A stretch of 64,000 nucleotides of DNA from Flavonifractor sp. An10 (GCF_002161215.1 NZ_NFMB01000003.1:1-64000); one strand, 5' to 3'. Shown: positions 23,184-31,968, numbered from the stretch's first letter. The notes: generated by a model from the sequence alone, not told the origin. Program-made: numbers and translations.

Positions 23184-24002
23184 TTATTTCCCCTCTTTGT
23201 CCCGGACGAAGAAGTAGGTGGCGTTGGGCTGGCTGCCCTGGCGCACATCCACCTCAAACCGGGGCAGAGCCTTTACCAGCTTGCTCAGCTTGGAAAAGCC
23301 GAAGTTGCGGGGGTCGAAGTCCCGCTTCTTGCGCACCAGCAGGTTGGCCACCTCCCCCAGCTGGGCGTAGCCGTCCTCGTCGGCCATCATCTCCACCGAG
23401 TCGGCAATGAGGGTGACGATGTCCTGGGGCACCTTGGAGGCGGGCTCCGGCTCGGGCTGGGGGGCGGGGGCCTCGCCCGTCTTCTTCCTGGCGGCGGACT
23501 TTTTAGGCTTGGCGGCCTGGGCCGCCTTGGCGCTCTCCTCCGCCCGGGCCTGCTCGGCGGCGGAGCGGATGACCTCGATATACACAAACTTGTCACAGGC
23601 CACGATGAAGGGGTTGGGGGTCTTTTTCTCCCCCATGCCGTACACCTTCTTCCCCGCCTCCCGCAGGCGGATGGCCAGACGGGTGAAGTCGCTGTCGCTG
23701 GACACCAGCACGAAGCCGTCCACCTGGCCGCCGTAGAGGATGTCCATGGCGTCGATGATCATGGCCGAGTCGGTGGAGTTCTTGCCGGTGGTGTAGCTGT
23801 ACTGCTGCACCGGGGTGATGGCGTTCTCCAGCAGCAGGGGCTTCCAGGAGGCCAGGTTGGGGGTAGTCCAGTCCCCGTAGATGCGCTTGATGGTGGGGGT
23901 GCCGTAGACGGCGATCTCCGCCATCACGTCCCCCAGGGCGGAGCGGGGCGCGTTGTCCGCGTCAATGAGCACCGCCAGGCGCAGATCCATTTCCTCCGAC
24001 AT
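23184..24002 (-). CDS. NYN-domain protein with C-terminal OST-HTH/LOTUS-type domain
   Basis: A 272-residue protein with a PIN-like NYN nuclease fold: LAVLIDADNAPRS (about 8-20), NSTDSAMIIDAMDIL (about 68-82), GFVLVSSDSDFTRLAIRLREAGKKVYGMG (about 90-118), with the acidic residues expected to bind metal. An Ala/Lys/Pro linker (about 150-190) leads to a LOTUS-like winged-helix (QDIVTLIADSVEMMADEDGYAQLGEVANLLVRKKRDFDPRNFGFSKLSKLVKALPRFEV, about 194-252). This NYN-LOTUS architecture is linked to RNA processing or decay. The start codon overlaps the stop of the upstream gene (TAATG), showing translational coupling with the GlmU-like enzyme. Confidence 0.85.
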   Translation of the reverse strand: MSEEMDLRLAVLIDADNAPRSALGDVMAEIAVYGTPTIKRIYGDWTTPNLASWKPLLLENAITPVQQYSYTTGKNSTDSAMIIDAMDILYGGQVDGFVLVSSDSDFTRLAIRLREAGKKVYGMGEKKTPNPFIVACDKFVYIEVIRSAAEQARAEESAKAAQAAKPKKSAARKKTGEAPAPQPEPEPASKVPQDIVTLIADSVEMMADEDGYAQLGEVANLLVRKKRDFDPRNFGFSKLSKLVKALPRFEVDVRQGSQPNATYFFVRDKEGK

Positions 24003-24751
24003 TACCGGCCCTCCCGTCTGCCCACGATTTCCTCCACCTGGCGGAGCTGCTCCACCGTGTTGACCCCCAGCATCTCCTCCGGGGTGCAGGTGGGGCAGGC
24101 CCCCACCTTTCCGCCCCTGGACAGGATGTAGGACGGCGCGTCGGTGAGGTAGTATTCCCCCTGGGCGTTGTTGGGCTGGAGCTGGTCGATGGCCTCCCAC
24201 AGAGGCCCGGCCTCGAACACGTACACGCCCACGTTCAGCTCCCGGATGGCCTTCTCCTCCGGGGTGCAGTCCTTGTCCTCCACGATGTGGGAGAAGGCGC
24301 CGTCGGCCCTGCGCACGATGCGGCCGTAGGGCAGTTCCTCGTCGGACACGGCGGACAGGAGGGTGCAGTCGTTGCCCTCTTTTCTGTGGGTGGCGATCAG
24401 GGACTCATAGGTCTCCCGCCGCAGCAGGGGCATGTCGCCGTAGCACACCAGGACGCTGCCGGCAAAGCCGGCCAGGGCCTCCCGGGCGCACTGGACGGCG
24501 TGGCCGGTGCCCCGCTGGGGCTCCTGCACGGCGTGGAGATAGTCGGGGTAGGCGGCCGTCACCTTCTCCCGCTCGTAGCCCACCACCAGCACGATGTCCT
24601 CCCGGGGCAGGAAGGACAGCTCGGAGAGCACATAGTCCAGCAGGGCCCTCCCCCTCGCCTGCCGCAGCACCTTGGGGAGATCCACCCCCTCCGTGCGCAG
24701 GCGGGTGCCCTTCCCCGCCGCCAGAACCACCGCTTTGATGCCTGTCTCCAT
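24002..24751 (-). CDS. GlmU-like sugar-1-phosphate nucleotidyltransferase (single domain)
   Basis: A 249-residue nucleotidyltransferase: VVLAAGKGTRLRTEGVDLPKVL (about 7-28, the GxGTRM/L and PKVL phosphate and base loops), QEPQRGTGHAVQCA (about 77-90), VCYGDMPLLRRETY (about 102-115; GDxPL metal Asp), GRIVR, IVEDKDCTPEEKAIRELNVGVYVF (about 153-176) and PNNAQGEYYLTD (about 190-201). This is the uridyltransferase half of GlmU; the acetyltransferase beta-helix is absent, and the protein ends where it would begin. It likely forms UDP-GlcNAc from GlcNAc-1-phosphate, but another hexosamine is possible. It has a sigma-A promoter and heads a two-gene operon with the NYN gene. Confidence 0.8.
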   Translation of the reverse strand: METGIKAVVLAAGKGTRLRTEGVDLPKVLRQARGRALLDYVLSELSFLPREDIVLVVGYEREKVTAAYPDYLHAVQEPQRGTGHAVQCAREALAGFAGSVLVCYGDMPLLRRETYESLIATHRKEGNDCTLLSAVSDEELPYGRIVRRADGAFSHIVEDKDCTPEEKAIRELNVGVYVFEAGPLWEAIDQLQPNNAQGEYYLTDAPSYILSRGGKVGACPTCTPEEMLGVNTVEQLRQVEEIVGRREGR

Positions 24752-24799
24752 GGATGTCAGCCTCGCTTCCTCGATTTTTCACAGATTTCTGTTACAATG

Positions 24800-24829
24800 A
24801 GTATACCATAATTCCCGGGGCCGTGACAA
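24800..24829 (-). promoter_or_regulatory. Promoter of the GlmU-like/NYN operon
   Basis: Minus strand TTGTCA, 18 bp, TATACT. Confidence 0.65.
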
Positions 24830-24908
24830 TGCGGCCGGATATTTTTTCTCCGGCGGCGCAGCATTTGGCCCCGCCAAAGCGTTTATAGGGGTGAAAGGGG
24901 GCGGAGAG

Positions 24909-25379
24909 ATGACAGACCCCGACCGGCTGGAAGAAGTGATCACCGCATATGAAACCACCCTGTACCGCGCCGCCCTGGCCGTCCTGGGGGACGCCCACGA
25001 GGCGGAGGACGCGGTGCAGGACGCCTTCCTGCGCTATTGGGAAAAGGCCCCGGACTTCCCGGACGCCGCCCATGAGCGGGCCTGGCTGCTGGCGGTGACG
25101 GTGAACGGCTGCAAAAGCCGCCTGCGGTCTCCCTGGCGGCGGCGCACCGCCCCCCTGCTGGACACCTACCCCGCCGCCGACCGGGAGGAGCGGGAACTGC
25201 TGGAGGCCGTCCAGGCCCTGCCGCCCAGGGATCGGGCAGTGATCCACCTGTACTACTACGAGGGCTATCAGACCGCCGAGATCGCCGCCATGACCGGCCA
25301 GCGGGAGGGCACCGTCCGCTCCCGCCTGTCCCGGGCCAGGGACAAGCTGCGCAGGCTGCTGAAAGGAGAACCGGAATGA
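24909..25379 (+). CDS. ECF sigma factor (sigma-70 family)
   Basis: A 156-residue ECF-type sigma factor: region 2 (ETTLYRAALAVLGDAHEAEDAVQDAFLRYWEKAPDF, about 14-49), a short linker and region 4 (LLEAVQALPPRDRAVIHLYYYEGYQTAEIAAMTGQREGTVRSRLSRARDKLRRLL, about 96-151). ATG 24909 is chosen since the ribosome-binding GGGGGCGGAG precedes it; an in-frame start at 24891 would consume that RBS. It overlaps the next gene by ATGA, the usual arrangement with an anti-sigma factor. Its target promoters are not evident from the window. Confidence 0.88.
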   Translation: MTDPDRLEEVITAYETTLYRAALAVLGDAHEAEDAVQDAFLRYWEKAPDFPDAAHERAWLLAVTVNGCKSRLRSPWRRRTAPLLDTYPAADREERELLEAVQALPPRDRAVIHLYYYEGYQTAEIAAMTGQREGTVRSRLSRARDKLRRLLKGEPE

Positions 25380-26761
25380 ACCGCTATCGTTCCTATATGA
25401 ACCGCATCCACGCCCCGTCCGGCCTGCGGTACCGGGTGCTGGAGGCGGCGGAGCGGGGCCAGCGCCCCCGCCGCCCCGCCCGCCGCTGGATCGGGGCCGG
25501 GGCCCTGGCCGCCTGCTTCGCTCTGGCCTTCTTCGGCGGCTGGCAGGCGTGGCGGTACGCCGCACATTATCAGCCCGACCCCACCGCCGGGGTGGCCGAC
25601 CCGCCCGCTGTGATCACCCCCGCCCCGGCGGAGACGGAGCACACTCTGGTGGTGGAGGATCCCTTCGACGGCCAGCCCCACGGCTTTTTTGACGTGCCGG
25701 CGCTGGAGTTTGCCGACGTCACCGACTGTTCTCCTTACCTGATCGACTGGGACTGGAAAGGGGATGCCTCCGTTTTGCCCCTGACACCCCAGGAGATCAT
25801 CACCGTCCTGGGGGGCACGGACGAGGTGCCCTGGTCTCTGCTCTGGTCGGGCTTCGGCCTGGACGGCACGGCCTGGTACAGCGGCGAGTCCCTCGACGGG
25901 GGACAAAGCCTCATGGTCTCCATCACCGGCGAAAATGGGGATACCTCCTTCACCCTGGAGCTCTCCCCCGGGCAGCTCCCACCCGGCGGCGAGTCCTATC
26001 CCGACGCCGCCGTCCAGGACTATGACGGCGTGGCCGTCACCGCCTGGTACACCCGTCCTGACGGGGACGGCGGGCCGAACTACACCTACTGCGTGGAACT
26101 CCTGAGCGGGGACATGGGCGTGCGCTTTACCTGCGACAGCCCCGACCAGGAGACCGTCAGCTGGCTGTCCTGTGTGCTGGTGCGGTATGCCGCCCAGGCG
26201 GACGGCGGCTTCACCACGGAGCACCTGACTCCCGGCGAGATTCCAGCGGCTGGCGAAGAGCTGACTTTGGCGGATGTCCGGGACAATGATCTGAATTCCT
26301 GGCTGCCGCCGGCGGACGCCCTGCCGGCTGGGTTTACCTTTGAGGGCGGACGAGCGGAGCAGAACTGGGGGGAGCAGTCCCTTTTATCCGCCATTTGGAA
26401 CCGGGGGGAGGACAGCATTGCCGTCACTGTCTGTCGATCCGCCGGAGACGGTGATTACCCAGAGGCCGATCTGGCTCTGGAGGACGTGACAGCGAGTGCC
26501 CTGCAAGGGCTGGGGCGGCAGTATGCGGGGGACGACGCTCTCTGGCAATGGAGTTCCCTGGCAGTGGATTGGGGAGACGGCGTGCTGGTGGAGTACAGCC
26601 TTCGCGGCCTCACGCTGGAGGAGGCGTTGGGGCTGATTTTGGGCACGCCGGGGCGCGCCTCCACATCCGTTGTTGAGTTCCCCGCGACGGAAAAAGATCC
26701 CTGGACAGTGCCCAACCCCATGCCCGATCCTTCCCCCTGGCAGGTGCTCCCCCTCCAGTGA
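25376..26761 (+). CDS. Membrane-anchored putative anti-sigma factor with large extracellular domain
   Basis: A 461-residue protein with a short cytoplasmic N-terminus (about 1-38, MNRYRSYMNRIHAPSGLRYRVLEAAERG), one membrane helix (about 39-58, WIGAGALAACFALAFFGGWQAW) and an extracellular region of about 400 residues, acidic and beta-rich with two parts separated near 300. The 4-base overlap with the ECF gene and this topology are what anti-sigma factors of this class look like; no ZAS zinc motif is present in the short N-terminus. I do not recognise the extracellular domain. A terminator follows. Confidence 0.65.
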   Translation: MNRYRSYMNRIHAPSGLRYRVLEAAERGQRPRRPARRWIGAGALAACFALAFFGGWQAWRYAAHYQPDPTAGVADPPAVITPAPAETEHTLVVEDPFDGQPHGFFDVPALEFADVTDCSPYLIDWDWKGDASVLPLTPQEIITVLGGTDEVPWSLLWSGFGLDGTAWYSGESLDGGQSLMVSITGENGDTSFTLELSPGQLPPGGESYPDAAVQDYDGVAVTAWYTRPDGDGGPNYTYCVELLSGDMGVRFTCDSPDQETVSWLSCVLVRYAAQADGGFTTEHLTPGEIPAAGEELTLADVRDNDLNSWLPPADALPAGFTFEGGRAEQNWGEQSLLSAIWNRGEDSIAVTVCRSAGDGDYPEADLALEDVTASALQGLGRQYAGDDALWQWSSLAVDWGDGVLVEYSLRGLTLEEALGLILGTPGRASTSVVEFPATEKDPWTVPNPMPDPSPWQVLPLQ

Positions 26762-26789
26762 GGGCGGCCCCGCCCGAAAGAAAACACAC

Positions 26790-26831
26790 GGCCCCCGCGC
26801 TTTTCAGCGCGGGGGCCTCTCTGTTCTTTTT
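26790..26831. terminator. Terminator of the first ECF operon
   Basis: GGCCCCCGCGC, TTTTCA, GCGCGGGGGCC, then TCTCTGTTCTTTTT. It lies at the 3' end of the convergent dipeptidase gene as well. Confidence 0.8.
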
Positions 26832-28011
26832 ACGCGGGCGGCCTGCTGTAACAGCGGCTGATCTCAAACTTGCCGGTGCTCAGGTTGTCCTTTGCCAGAT
26901 TCCTGGCGTTCCAGTCGTTGAAGTGCCACCACTCCGACTCCAGCGGGCTCATGCCCGCGCCGGTGAAGTAGCCCCGCAGGGCGATGGCCGGGTCGTTCAT
27001 GGTGTCGGTAAGGGTGTCGCTCCCCGGCGCCAGGGTGGAGGCGGCGGCCATGCTCAGCTCGTGAATGGCGGTGGGCATGTCGTACTCGATGTAGTCGGTG
27101 ACCGCCAGGTACTCCCGGCCGCCGGTGGTGCGCACCTGGGTCTGCTTCACCTTCACCAGGCCCACGTCCACGGCGAAGCCCCGCTGGTGGTTGGAGTAGC
27201 CGGTGTTGATGAAGTAGGTCATGCTCCAGGGCGGGGTGGTGATCCCCGCCTTCACCTCCGGATCCTCCTCCGCCAGGGCGGTGAGGCCGTCAATCACCGC
27301 CAGCTGGGTGGAGCGGGGGCGGAAGGCCTCATAGAGCTTGAGGCAGTTGCCTTGGGCCAGGGCGGCGTGCTGGGCGGCGCACACCTTTTTGGCGGCGGCG
27401 TACAGTATGGGCATCATGAACTCCTCCCGATCCAGCCGGGGATTGTAGGAGGCCCCGGGGTAGAAGCTCTCCCCGGTGACGCCGGGGATCTCCTTCCCCG
27501 AGCTGACGTAGACCGCCCCGTAGGAATTCACCGCGTCGTAGAGCATGGACGGGATCACGTCGGGCAGGTTGATCAGGCAGTAGCGGTGATCCACCCACCC
27601 CACGCCTGCGGCGGCCTCCACCTTCCACCAGTGGCCCTGCTCGGAGAGGATGGTGAAGCCCTCCCCCGGCTCCAGCACGTCCAGGGCCCCTGCAAAGGGA
27701 TCCGGGGTGGGCGTGGGCTCCGGCGTCGGTGTGGGCGCTGGCGTTGGAGTTGGGGTTGGCGAAGGGGTGGGGCTCGGTGTGGGCGGCGGCGTGAGGGCGG
27801 GCGAAGCCGCCGGGGCGGCGCTCTCCGGGTTTCCGCTCTCCGGGGGGAGGGGCTCCGTCTCCCCAGCCGGGGCGCTCTCCGCCGGCAGGGTTGTCCGCCG
27901 CCGGGGGCGGACAGGGCACAGGCGCCGGCGTGGGCACGGCGGGGACGGGCGTGGGCTTGGGGTAGCCGCGGGCGTCGCCGCAGGGTGGGGGTCGGGCTGG
28001 GCTCCGGCCAC
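26830..28011 (-). CDS. M15-family VanX-like D,D-dipeptidase with SH3-like and Pro/Thr-rich regions (frame-disrupted N-terminus)
   Basis: The catalytic C-terminus (about 230 residues) is a zinc D,D-dipeptidase: LYEAFRPRSTQLAVIDGL, SNHQRGFAVDVGLV (SxHxxGxAxD zinc ligands) and PLESEWWHFND (catalytic Glu and third His). Such enzymes cleave D-Ala-D-Ala or related wall peptides. A SH3-like segment (GEGFTILSEQGHWWKVEAAAGVGWVDHRYCLINL) precedes it, and before that a long Pro/Thr linker. The start given is formal: the frame enters at 28011 without a signal peptide, whereas a perfect lipoprotein signal lies upstream at 28293 in the same phase but behind stop codons. Two or more compensating indels in the GC-rich linker, real or artefactual, would explain it. 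Confidence 0.72.
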   Translation of the reverse strand: MAGAQPDPHPAATPAATPSPRPSPPCPRRRLCPVRPRRRTTLPAESAPAGETEPLPPESGNPESAAPAASPALTPPPTPSPTPSPTPTPTPAPTPTPEPTPTPDPFAGALDVLEPGEGFTILSEQGHWWKVEAAAGVGWVDHRYCLINLPDVIPSMLYDAVNSYGAVYVSSGKEIPGVTGESFYPGASYNPRLDREEFMMPILYAAAKKVCAAQHAALAQGNCLKLYEAFRPRSTQLAVIDGLTALAEEDPEVKAGITTPPWSMTYFINTGYSNHQRGFAVDVGLVKVKQTQVRTTGGREYLAVTDYIEYDMPTAIHELSMAAASTLAPGSDTLTDTMNDPAIALRGYFTGAGMSPLESEWWHFNDWNARNLAKDNLSTGKFEISRCYSRPPA

Positions 28012-28293
28012 AGGCCCAGTTCCACCGAGGCGTAGCCGGTGGCCCGTTCACCGGCAGCTCCAGCCCCGCCGCCGTCAGCCCGGCGGCCCCGATCCAGCGT
28101 GATCCTCGTCCCACCGCCGTCTCCGGGGTGGGCGACGGGTTGGGGTCGGTCAGGGTGGGGCTGCTCTCCGGCGTGGGGGTGACGGCGGAGGTGGGCTCCG
28201 GCGCGGGGAGCCGAGGGCTCCGGCCCGGCTGCCGCAGGAAGCCAGGGCCAGCAGCAGCGCCAGGGCGCAGCACAGGGACAGCACTCGTTTCAT
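28012..28293 (-). pseudogene. Detached lipoprotein signal and linker of the D,D-dipeptidase
   Basis: ATG 28293 opens MKRVLSLCCALALLLALASCGS, an evident lipoprotein signal. Its frame stops at 28150. The PEPTSAVTPTPESSPTLTDPNPSPTPET linker is open in a second frame, and ATGYASVELGLWPEPSPTPT in a third, before the original frame resumes at 28011. This looks like one gene with several phase changes. Confidence 0.65.
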
Positions 28294-28334
28294 GGCGGGC
28301 GGATTCTCCTCCTCAAAGTGTCGGCGCGGTGTCT

Positions 28335-29807
28335 CTATGCCAGCTCCAGCACCCGGCTCACCACCTGGGCGGCCTCGGCCCGGGTGGCGGAGGCGCTGGG
28401 GAACAGGCGGCCGCCGCTGCCGCCGAACAGGCCGGCGGCGGTGGTGCGGGCGGCGGCCTCCAGGGCCCAGAGGGCGATGTCGCCGTCGTCGTCAAAGCCC
28501 AGGCCGTTGGCCTCGGGCAGCTCCACAAAGTTGTCCACCAGCACCATCATGTCCTGGCGGGTGAGGGCGGAGTCGGGGTTGAAGCGGCCGTACTGGTCGC
28601 CCTCCACCAGTCCCAGGGCGGCGGCCTCCTCGATGTACGCCTGGGCCCAGTGGCCGTCGATATCGGCGAACGGGGGCTCCGGCTCGGGGGCAGGCTGCTC
28701 CGGCTCCCCGGCGGTATCCTCCGGCGGGGCGGTCTCCGCGGGCTGGGTGCTCTCCTCCGGCCCGGGCAGCGGGGGCAGCTGGCCGTCCGCCGCCAGGGCG
28801 CTGTACAGCATGGCGGTGAACTCCGCCCGGGTGACGGCCTGCTCGGGGCGGAACTGCTCCCCGCTGGGGTGGAGCTCCGCCCCCAGCGCGTCCAGCTCCT
28901 CCACCGCCTGCCACGACCAGTGGAAGGCGGTGTCGGTGTAGGGGGCGTCGGCGGCCAGCCTGGCAAAGCCGTAGTCCAGCAGGGCGGTGCTGTCGGTGTG
29001 GCGGGTGGTGTTGTTGTCCGAGTGCATCACCACGCTGATGATCCGCCGCCCGTCCCGCTTGGCGGTGGCGCTGAGGCAGTAGCCGGCGGCGTTGATGGTG
29101 CCGGTCTTGAAGCCGTCGGCCCCCTCATACTCGAAGGCCAGGCCGGGCAGCAGCTGGTTGGTGTTGGGGTAGGTCGTCCCGTTGAAGGTGGCAGAGGTGG
29201 CGGAGGTGTAGTCCAGGATCTGGGGGAAGCGGCGGATAAACTCCCGCACCAGAATGGCCTGGGAACGGGCGGTGAGGTAGTGGACGTGGGCCCCGTGGCA
29301 GTTCTGGTACTGGGCGGTCATGCCCAGGCGCTGGGCGGTGGCGTTCATCCGCTGGACAAAGGCCGCCTCGGTGCCGGAGATGTACTCGGCCATGGCCACG
29401 CAGCTGGCGGAGGCCGACGGGATCAGGATCAGCCTGAGCAGGGTGTCCACCGTCAGGCTGCCGCCGTAGGGCAGGGGCACGGCGGTGGGGTAGCGGGCCT
29501 GGTTGCGGGAGATCTGGGCGGCAAAATCGCTGATGGGCACCAGGGTGTCCAGGGTCAGGTTGCCGGCCTCCAGCTCCTCAAAGATGATGTAGGCGGTCAT
29601 CACCTTGGTCATGGAGGCGGGGACGCGCATGGTGTCCGCGTCCTTTTCATACAGGGTCTCGCCGGTGTCGTAGTCGATGACGATGGCGCTGTCGGCGGCG
29701 ATACGGGGCTCAGCGGGCTGGGGCGCGGCGGCGGAGGCCGCGGGCAGCAGACCCGCCAGGAGTGCCAGGGTCAGCAGCAGGGCGGTGAGGCGAGGGGCGT
29801 GCTTCAT
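28335..29807 (-). CDS. DacF-like D-alanyl-D-alanine carboxypeptidase (S11) with SLH repeats
   Basis: A 490-residue exported low-molecular-weight PBP fold. Signal peptide (about 1-28, LTALLLTLALLAGLLPAASAAA), then the S11 domain (about 30-280) with SMTK (nucleophile Ser, about 64) and DGFKTGTINAAGYCL (KTG, about 235). The middle SxN motif, normally SAND or SGND, reads SASASC, so the catalytic Asn is missing. The C-terminus carries at least two S-layer-homology repeats (ELHPSGEQFRPEQAVTRAEFTAMLYSAL about 310-340; FADIDGHWAQAYIEEAAALGLVEGDQYGRFNPDSALTRQDMMVLV about 395-440) that hold it to secondary wall polymers. Start ATG 29807 has AAGGAG nine bases upstream. Activity in the classic sense is uncertain. 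Confidence 0.82.
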   Translation of the reverse strand: MKHAPRLTALLLTLALLAGLLPAASAAAPQPAEPRIAADSAIVIDYDTGETLYEKDADTMRVPASMTKVMTAYIIFEELEAGNLTLDTLVPISDFAAQISRNQARYPTAVPLPYGGSLTVDTLLRLILIPSASASCVAMAEYISGTEAAFVQRMNATAQRLGMTAQYQNCHGAHVHYLTARSQAILVREFIRRFPQILDYTSATSATFNGTTYPNTNQLLPGLAFEYEGADGFKTGTINAAGYCLSATAKRDGRRIISVVMHSDNNTTRHTDSTALLDYGFARLAADAPYTDTAFHWSWQAVEELDALGAELHPSGEQFRPEQAVTRAEFTAMLYSALAADGQLPPLPGPEESTQPAETAPPEDTAGEPEQPAPEPEPPFADIDGHWAQAYIEEAAALGLVEGDQYGRFNPDSALTRQDMMVLVDNFVELPEANGLGFDDDGDIALWALEAAARTTAAGLFGGSGGRLFPSASATRAEAAQVVSRVLELA

Positions 29808-29844
29808 ACGGGACAACTCCTTCTCTCAAAAAATATCTCCCTGT

Positions 29845-29873
29845 ATTATGCCACATCCGCCCTTCCTTGTCAA
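29845..29873 (-). promoter_or_regulatory. Promoter of the DacF-like gene
   Basis: Minus strand TTGACA, 17 bp, CATAAT. Confidence 0.7.
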
Positions 29874-30005
29874 TTTTTAACAGGCCCGTCCGGGTTTTCA
29901 AAAAATTTTTTGTCTTTTTCTCCTCTGCCGGTGACAGATGCCGCCGCCGGGGCGTATTCTTAGCAGGAAGGGCCCATTCCAAACGGGAAAAAGGGGGGAT
30001 CGCCC

Positions 30006-30506
30006 ATGAACGCCCGGGAGACCCGGGGTGAGGAGATGGTGGACAGGTACGCCAACCTGGTCTACCGCCTGGCCTTCGCCCGCACCCGCAGCCGGGACGC
30101 GGCGGACGAGATTTTTCAGGAGGTATTCCTCCGCTATGTGAGCCGGCAGCCCGCCTTTGACAGTGAGGCGCACGCAAAGGCCTGGTTCTGCCGGGTAACC
30201 GTCAACTGCGCCAACTCATACTGGCGCAATCCGTTCCGCCGGAGAACCGAGCCTCTGGACGCGGCGGCGGAGCTGGCCGCGCCGGAGCCGGAGGAGGCCC
30301 GGCTGGACGGGTATCTGGACAAGCTGCCCCCGGAGCTGCGGGCGGCCGTCCACCTCTACTATTATGAGGGCTACTCCACCCTGGAGATCGCTGAACTGGT
30401 TGGAAAAAGCGAGTCCGCCGTGCGCATGCGCCTCATGCGGGCCCGGCGGCTGCTGCGGGGCTATCTGGAGGACGAAGAAGGAGGGACAAGCCATGTTTCA
30501 AGATGA
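30006..30506 (+). CDS. ECF sigma factor (sigma-70 family), second
   Basis: A 166-residue sigma factor: region 2 (VDRYANLVYRLAFARTRSRDAADEIFQEVFLRYVSRQPAFDSEAHAKAWFCRVTVNCANSYWR, about 11-73) and region 4 (YLDKLPPELRAAVHLYYYEGYSTLEIAELVGKSESAVRMRLMRARRLLRGYL, about 101-152). ATG 30006 follows GGGGGG. Its 3' end overlaps the next gene by 14 bases, the typical sigma/anti-sigma layout. It resembles the first ECF factor in this window in architecture but the two differ in sequence throughout. Confidence 0.88.
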   Translation: MNARETRGEEMVDRYANLVYRLAFARTRSRDAADEIFQEVFLRYVSRQPAFDSEAHAKAWFCRVTVNCANSYWRNPFRRRTEPLDAAAELAAPEPEEARLDGYLDKLPPELRAAVHLYYYEGYSTLEIAELVGKSESAVRMRLMRARRLLRGYLEDEEGGTSHVSR

Positions 30507-31920
30507 CTACCGGCGCCGCATGGACGCCGTCATCCCCGACCCGGAACTGCTGGCGCGCACCAAGAGCCGGATGGAGGCCGTCGGGAGCGGGGCGCGGCCG
30601 CCCCGCCGCCTGACCCGCCGGGGCGCGGCCGCTCTGGTTGTGTGCGCGGCCCTGGTGGTCTCCGCCGCCGCGGCGGGGCCCACCATCTGGCAGGCCATCC
30701 GGAGCGACCTGGGGGGCCGCGCCCCCTACGCCGTGGAGGTGGAGGCCGTCTGTGAGGATCAGGGCATCCGCATCGAGGCCCAGGTCGCCCTGGCGGACAG
30801 CCGGCTGGTGCGCATCTACTTCACCGCCCGGGATCTGGAGGGGAACCGGCTGGACGAAAACACCGAGGTGACCTATTCCCTGTCCCTGGCGGACAGGGGT
30901 ACGTGGCCCTATCGAAATTATCGTGTGACGCAGCTCTCCTACGACCCGGAAACAGGAAGGGCCCTGTTTGTGATCACCGCCACCGGGCGGGAGGGGGTGT
31001 CGGACGGCGATACGTTCCGTCTGAATATAGAGAAGCTGCTGGGCGGGCACCGTCCGGTGCTCCACTGGAGCGCCGCCCCGTCCTCCAATACGGACACCAT
31101 CACTCGGATACCGGTGGGCATCGGCGAGGACGGCACCCTTGACTGGGCGGCCAGCGGGGAGGCGCTGACCACTCCGGCCGAGGGGTTCCCGATCACCGGG
31201 GAACTTCTGCCCAGCACCTGGACGGAGGACGGCGCCGCCGTCCTGCTGCCCCAGCCGGAGCGGGAGCAGGCCATCGACTCCGGCGGGGACTACTCCATCG
31301 TGGCGGCGGGGTTCGCCGCCGACGGGAATCTCCACGTGCGGGTGCGGCCCGCCCCAGATGCGGTGTGGGAGGATGTGGAGGTCAGCGCCATGATCCTCAA
31401 GGACGACGGCGCGGCGGTGGGCCGCCCTCTGGAAAAGGTCACCCCTGTGGACGGAGATCTGGACTACTGCCTGGAGGGCTTCGGGCCGGCGGAGCTGCCT
31501 CTGCTGACAGAGATCACGGTCATGGGCGACTACTCCACCCTGACTGACCCGGTCGAAGGGGACTGGACGCTGGAGATCCCTCTCCAGGCCGTGGAGGGAA
31601 AGACCATCCCCCTCTCTCTGGAGCTGCCCGCCGCTCAGGCATCGGACGGCTTCATCACGGCGGAGCGGCTGGAGCTCTCCCCCCTGAGCCTCACCCTGGT
31701 CTGCGACCAGGACTCCATGTATCCGGAGGACGGAAAGACCCTCCGCTCCACCGCGCTGGAGGAGCTCACCCCCTCCGTCACCCTCACCGACGGCACCGTT
31801 CTCACCCCCTCCTATGCCGACTCGGACAGCTGGTGGGCCTGCTGGATCTTTGACCGGCCCATCGACCCGGAGGACGTGGAATTGGTGTCCATCAACGGGG
31901 AGACCGTGCCCCTCTCCTGA
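30493..31920 (+). CDS. Membrane-anchored anti-sigma-like protein (DUF4179-type)
   Basis: A 475-residue protein with a short cytoplasmic N-terminus (about 1-38), membrane helix (about 40-60, GAAALVVCAALVVSAAAAGPTIW) and an extracellular region of about 410 residues. The segment after the helix (DLGGRAPYAVEVEAVCEDQGIRIEAQVALADSRLVRIYFTARDLEGNRLDE) looks like DUF4179, which is found in proteins encoded next to ECF sigma factors. Start ATG 30493 has GAAGGAGG upstream; a longer open frame starting inside the sigma gene is rejected. It is likely the membrane regulator of the overlapping sigma factor. Confidence 0.75.
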   Translation: MFQDDYRRRMDAVIPDPELLARTKSRMEAVGSGARPPRRLTRRGAAALVVCAALVVSAAAAGPTIWQAIRSDLGGRAPYAVEVEAVCEDQGIRIEAQVALADSRLVRIYFTARDLEGNRLDENTEVTYSLSLADRGTWPYRNYRVTQLSYDPETGRALFVITATGREGVSDGDTFRLNIEKLLGGHRPVLHWSAAPSSNTDTITRIPVGIGEDGTLDWAASGEALTTPAEGFPITGELLPSTWTEDGAAVLLPQPEREQAIDSGGDYSIVAAGFAADGNLHVRVRPAPDAVWEDVEVSAMILKDDGAAVGRPLEKVTPVDGDLDYCLEGFGPAELPLLTEITVMGDYSTLTDPVEGDWTLEIPLQAVEGKTIPLSLELPAAQASDGFITAERLELSPLSLTLVCDQDSMYPEDGKTLRSTALEELTPSVTLTDGTVLTPSYADSDSWWACWIFDRPIDPEDVELVSINGETVPLS

Positions 31921-31937
31921 CCGTCCGGACATTCCAA

Positions 31938-31968
31938 ATGCCCCGCCGCTGACGCGGCGGGGCATTTT
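31938..31968 (+). terminator. Terminator of the second ECF operon
   Basis: AATGCCCCGCCGC, TGAC, GCGGCGGGGCATT, then TTGCG. Confidence 0.8.

Noticed and set aside
27690-27790. Short tandem repeats (CCNACN-type) in the dipeptidase linker as a microsatellite of separate interest
   Set aside because: They encode an ordinary Pro/Thr wall-spanning linker as in the VanW protein; they matter only as likely indel sites.
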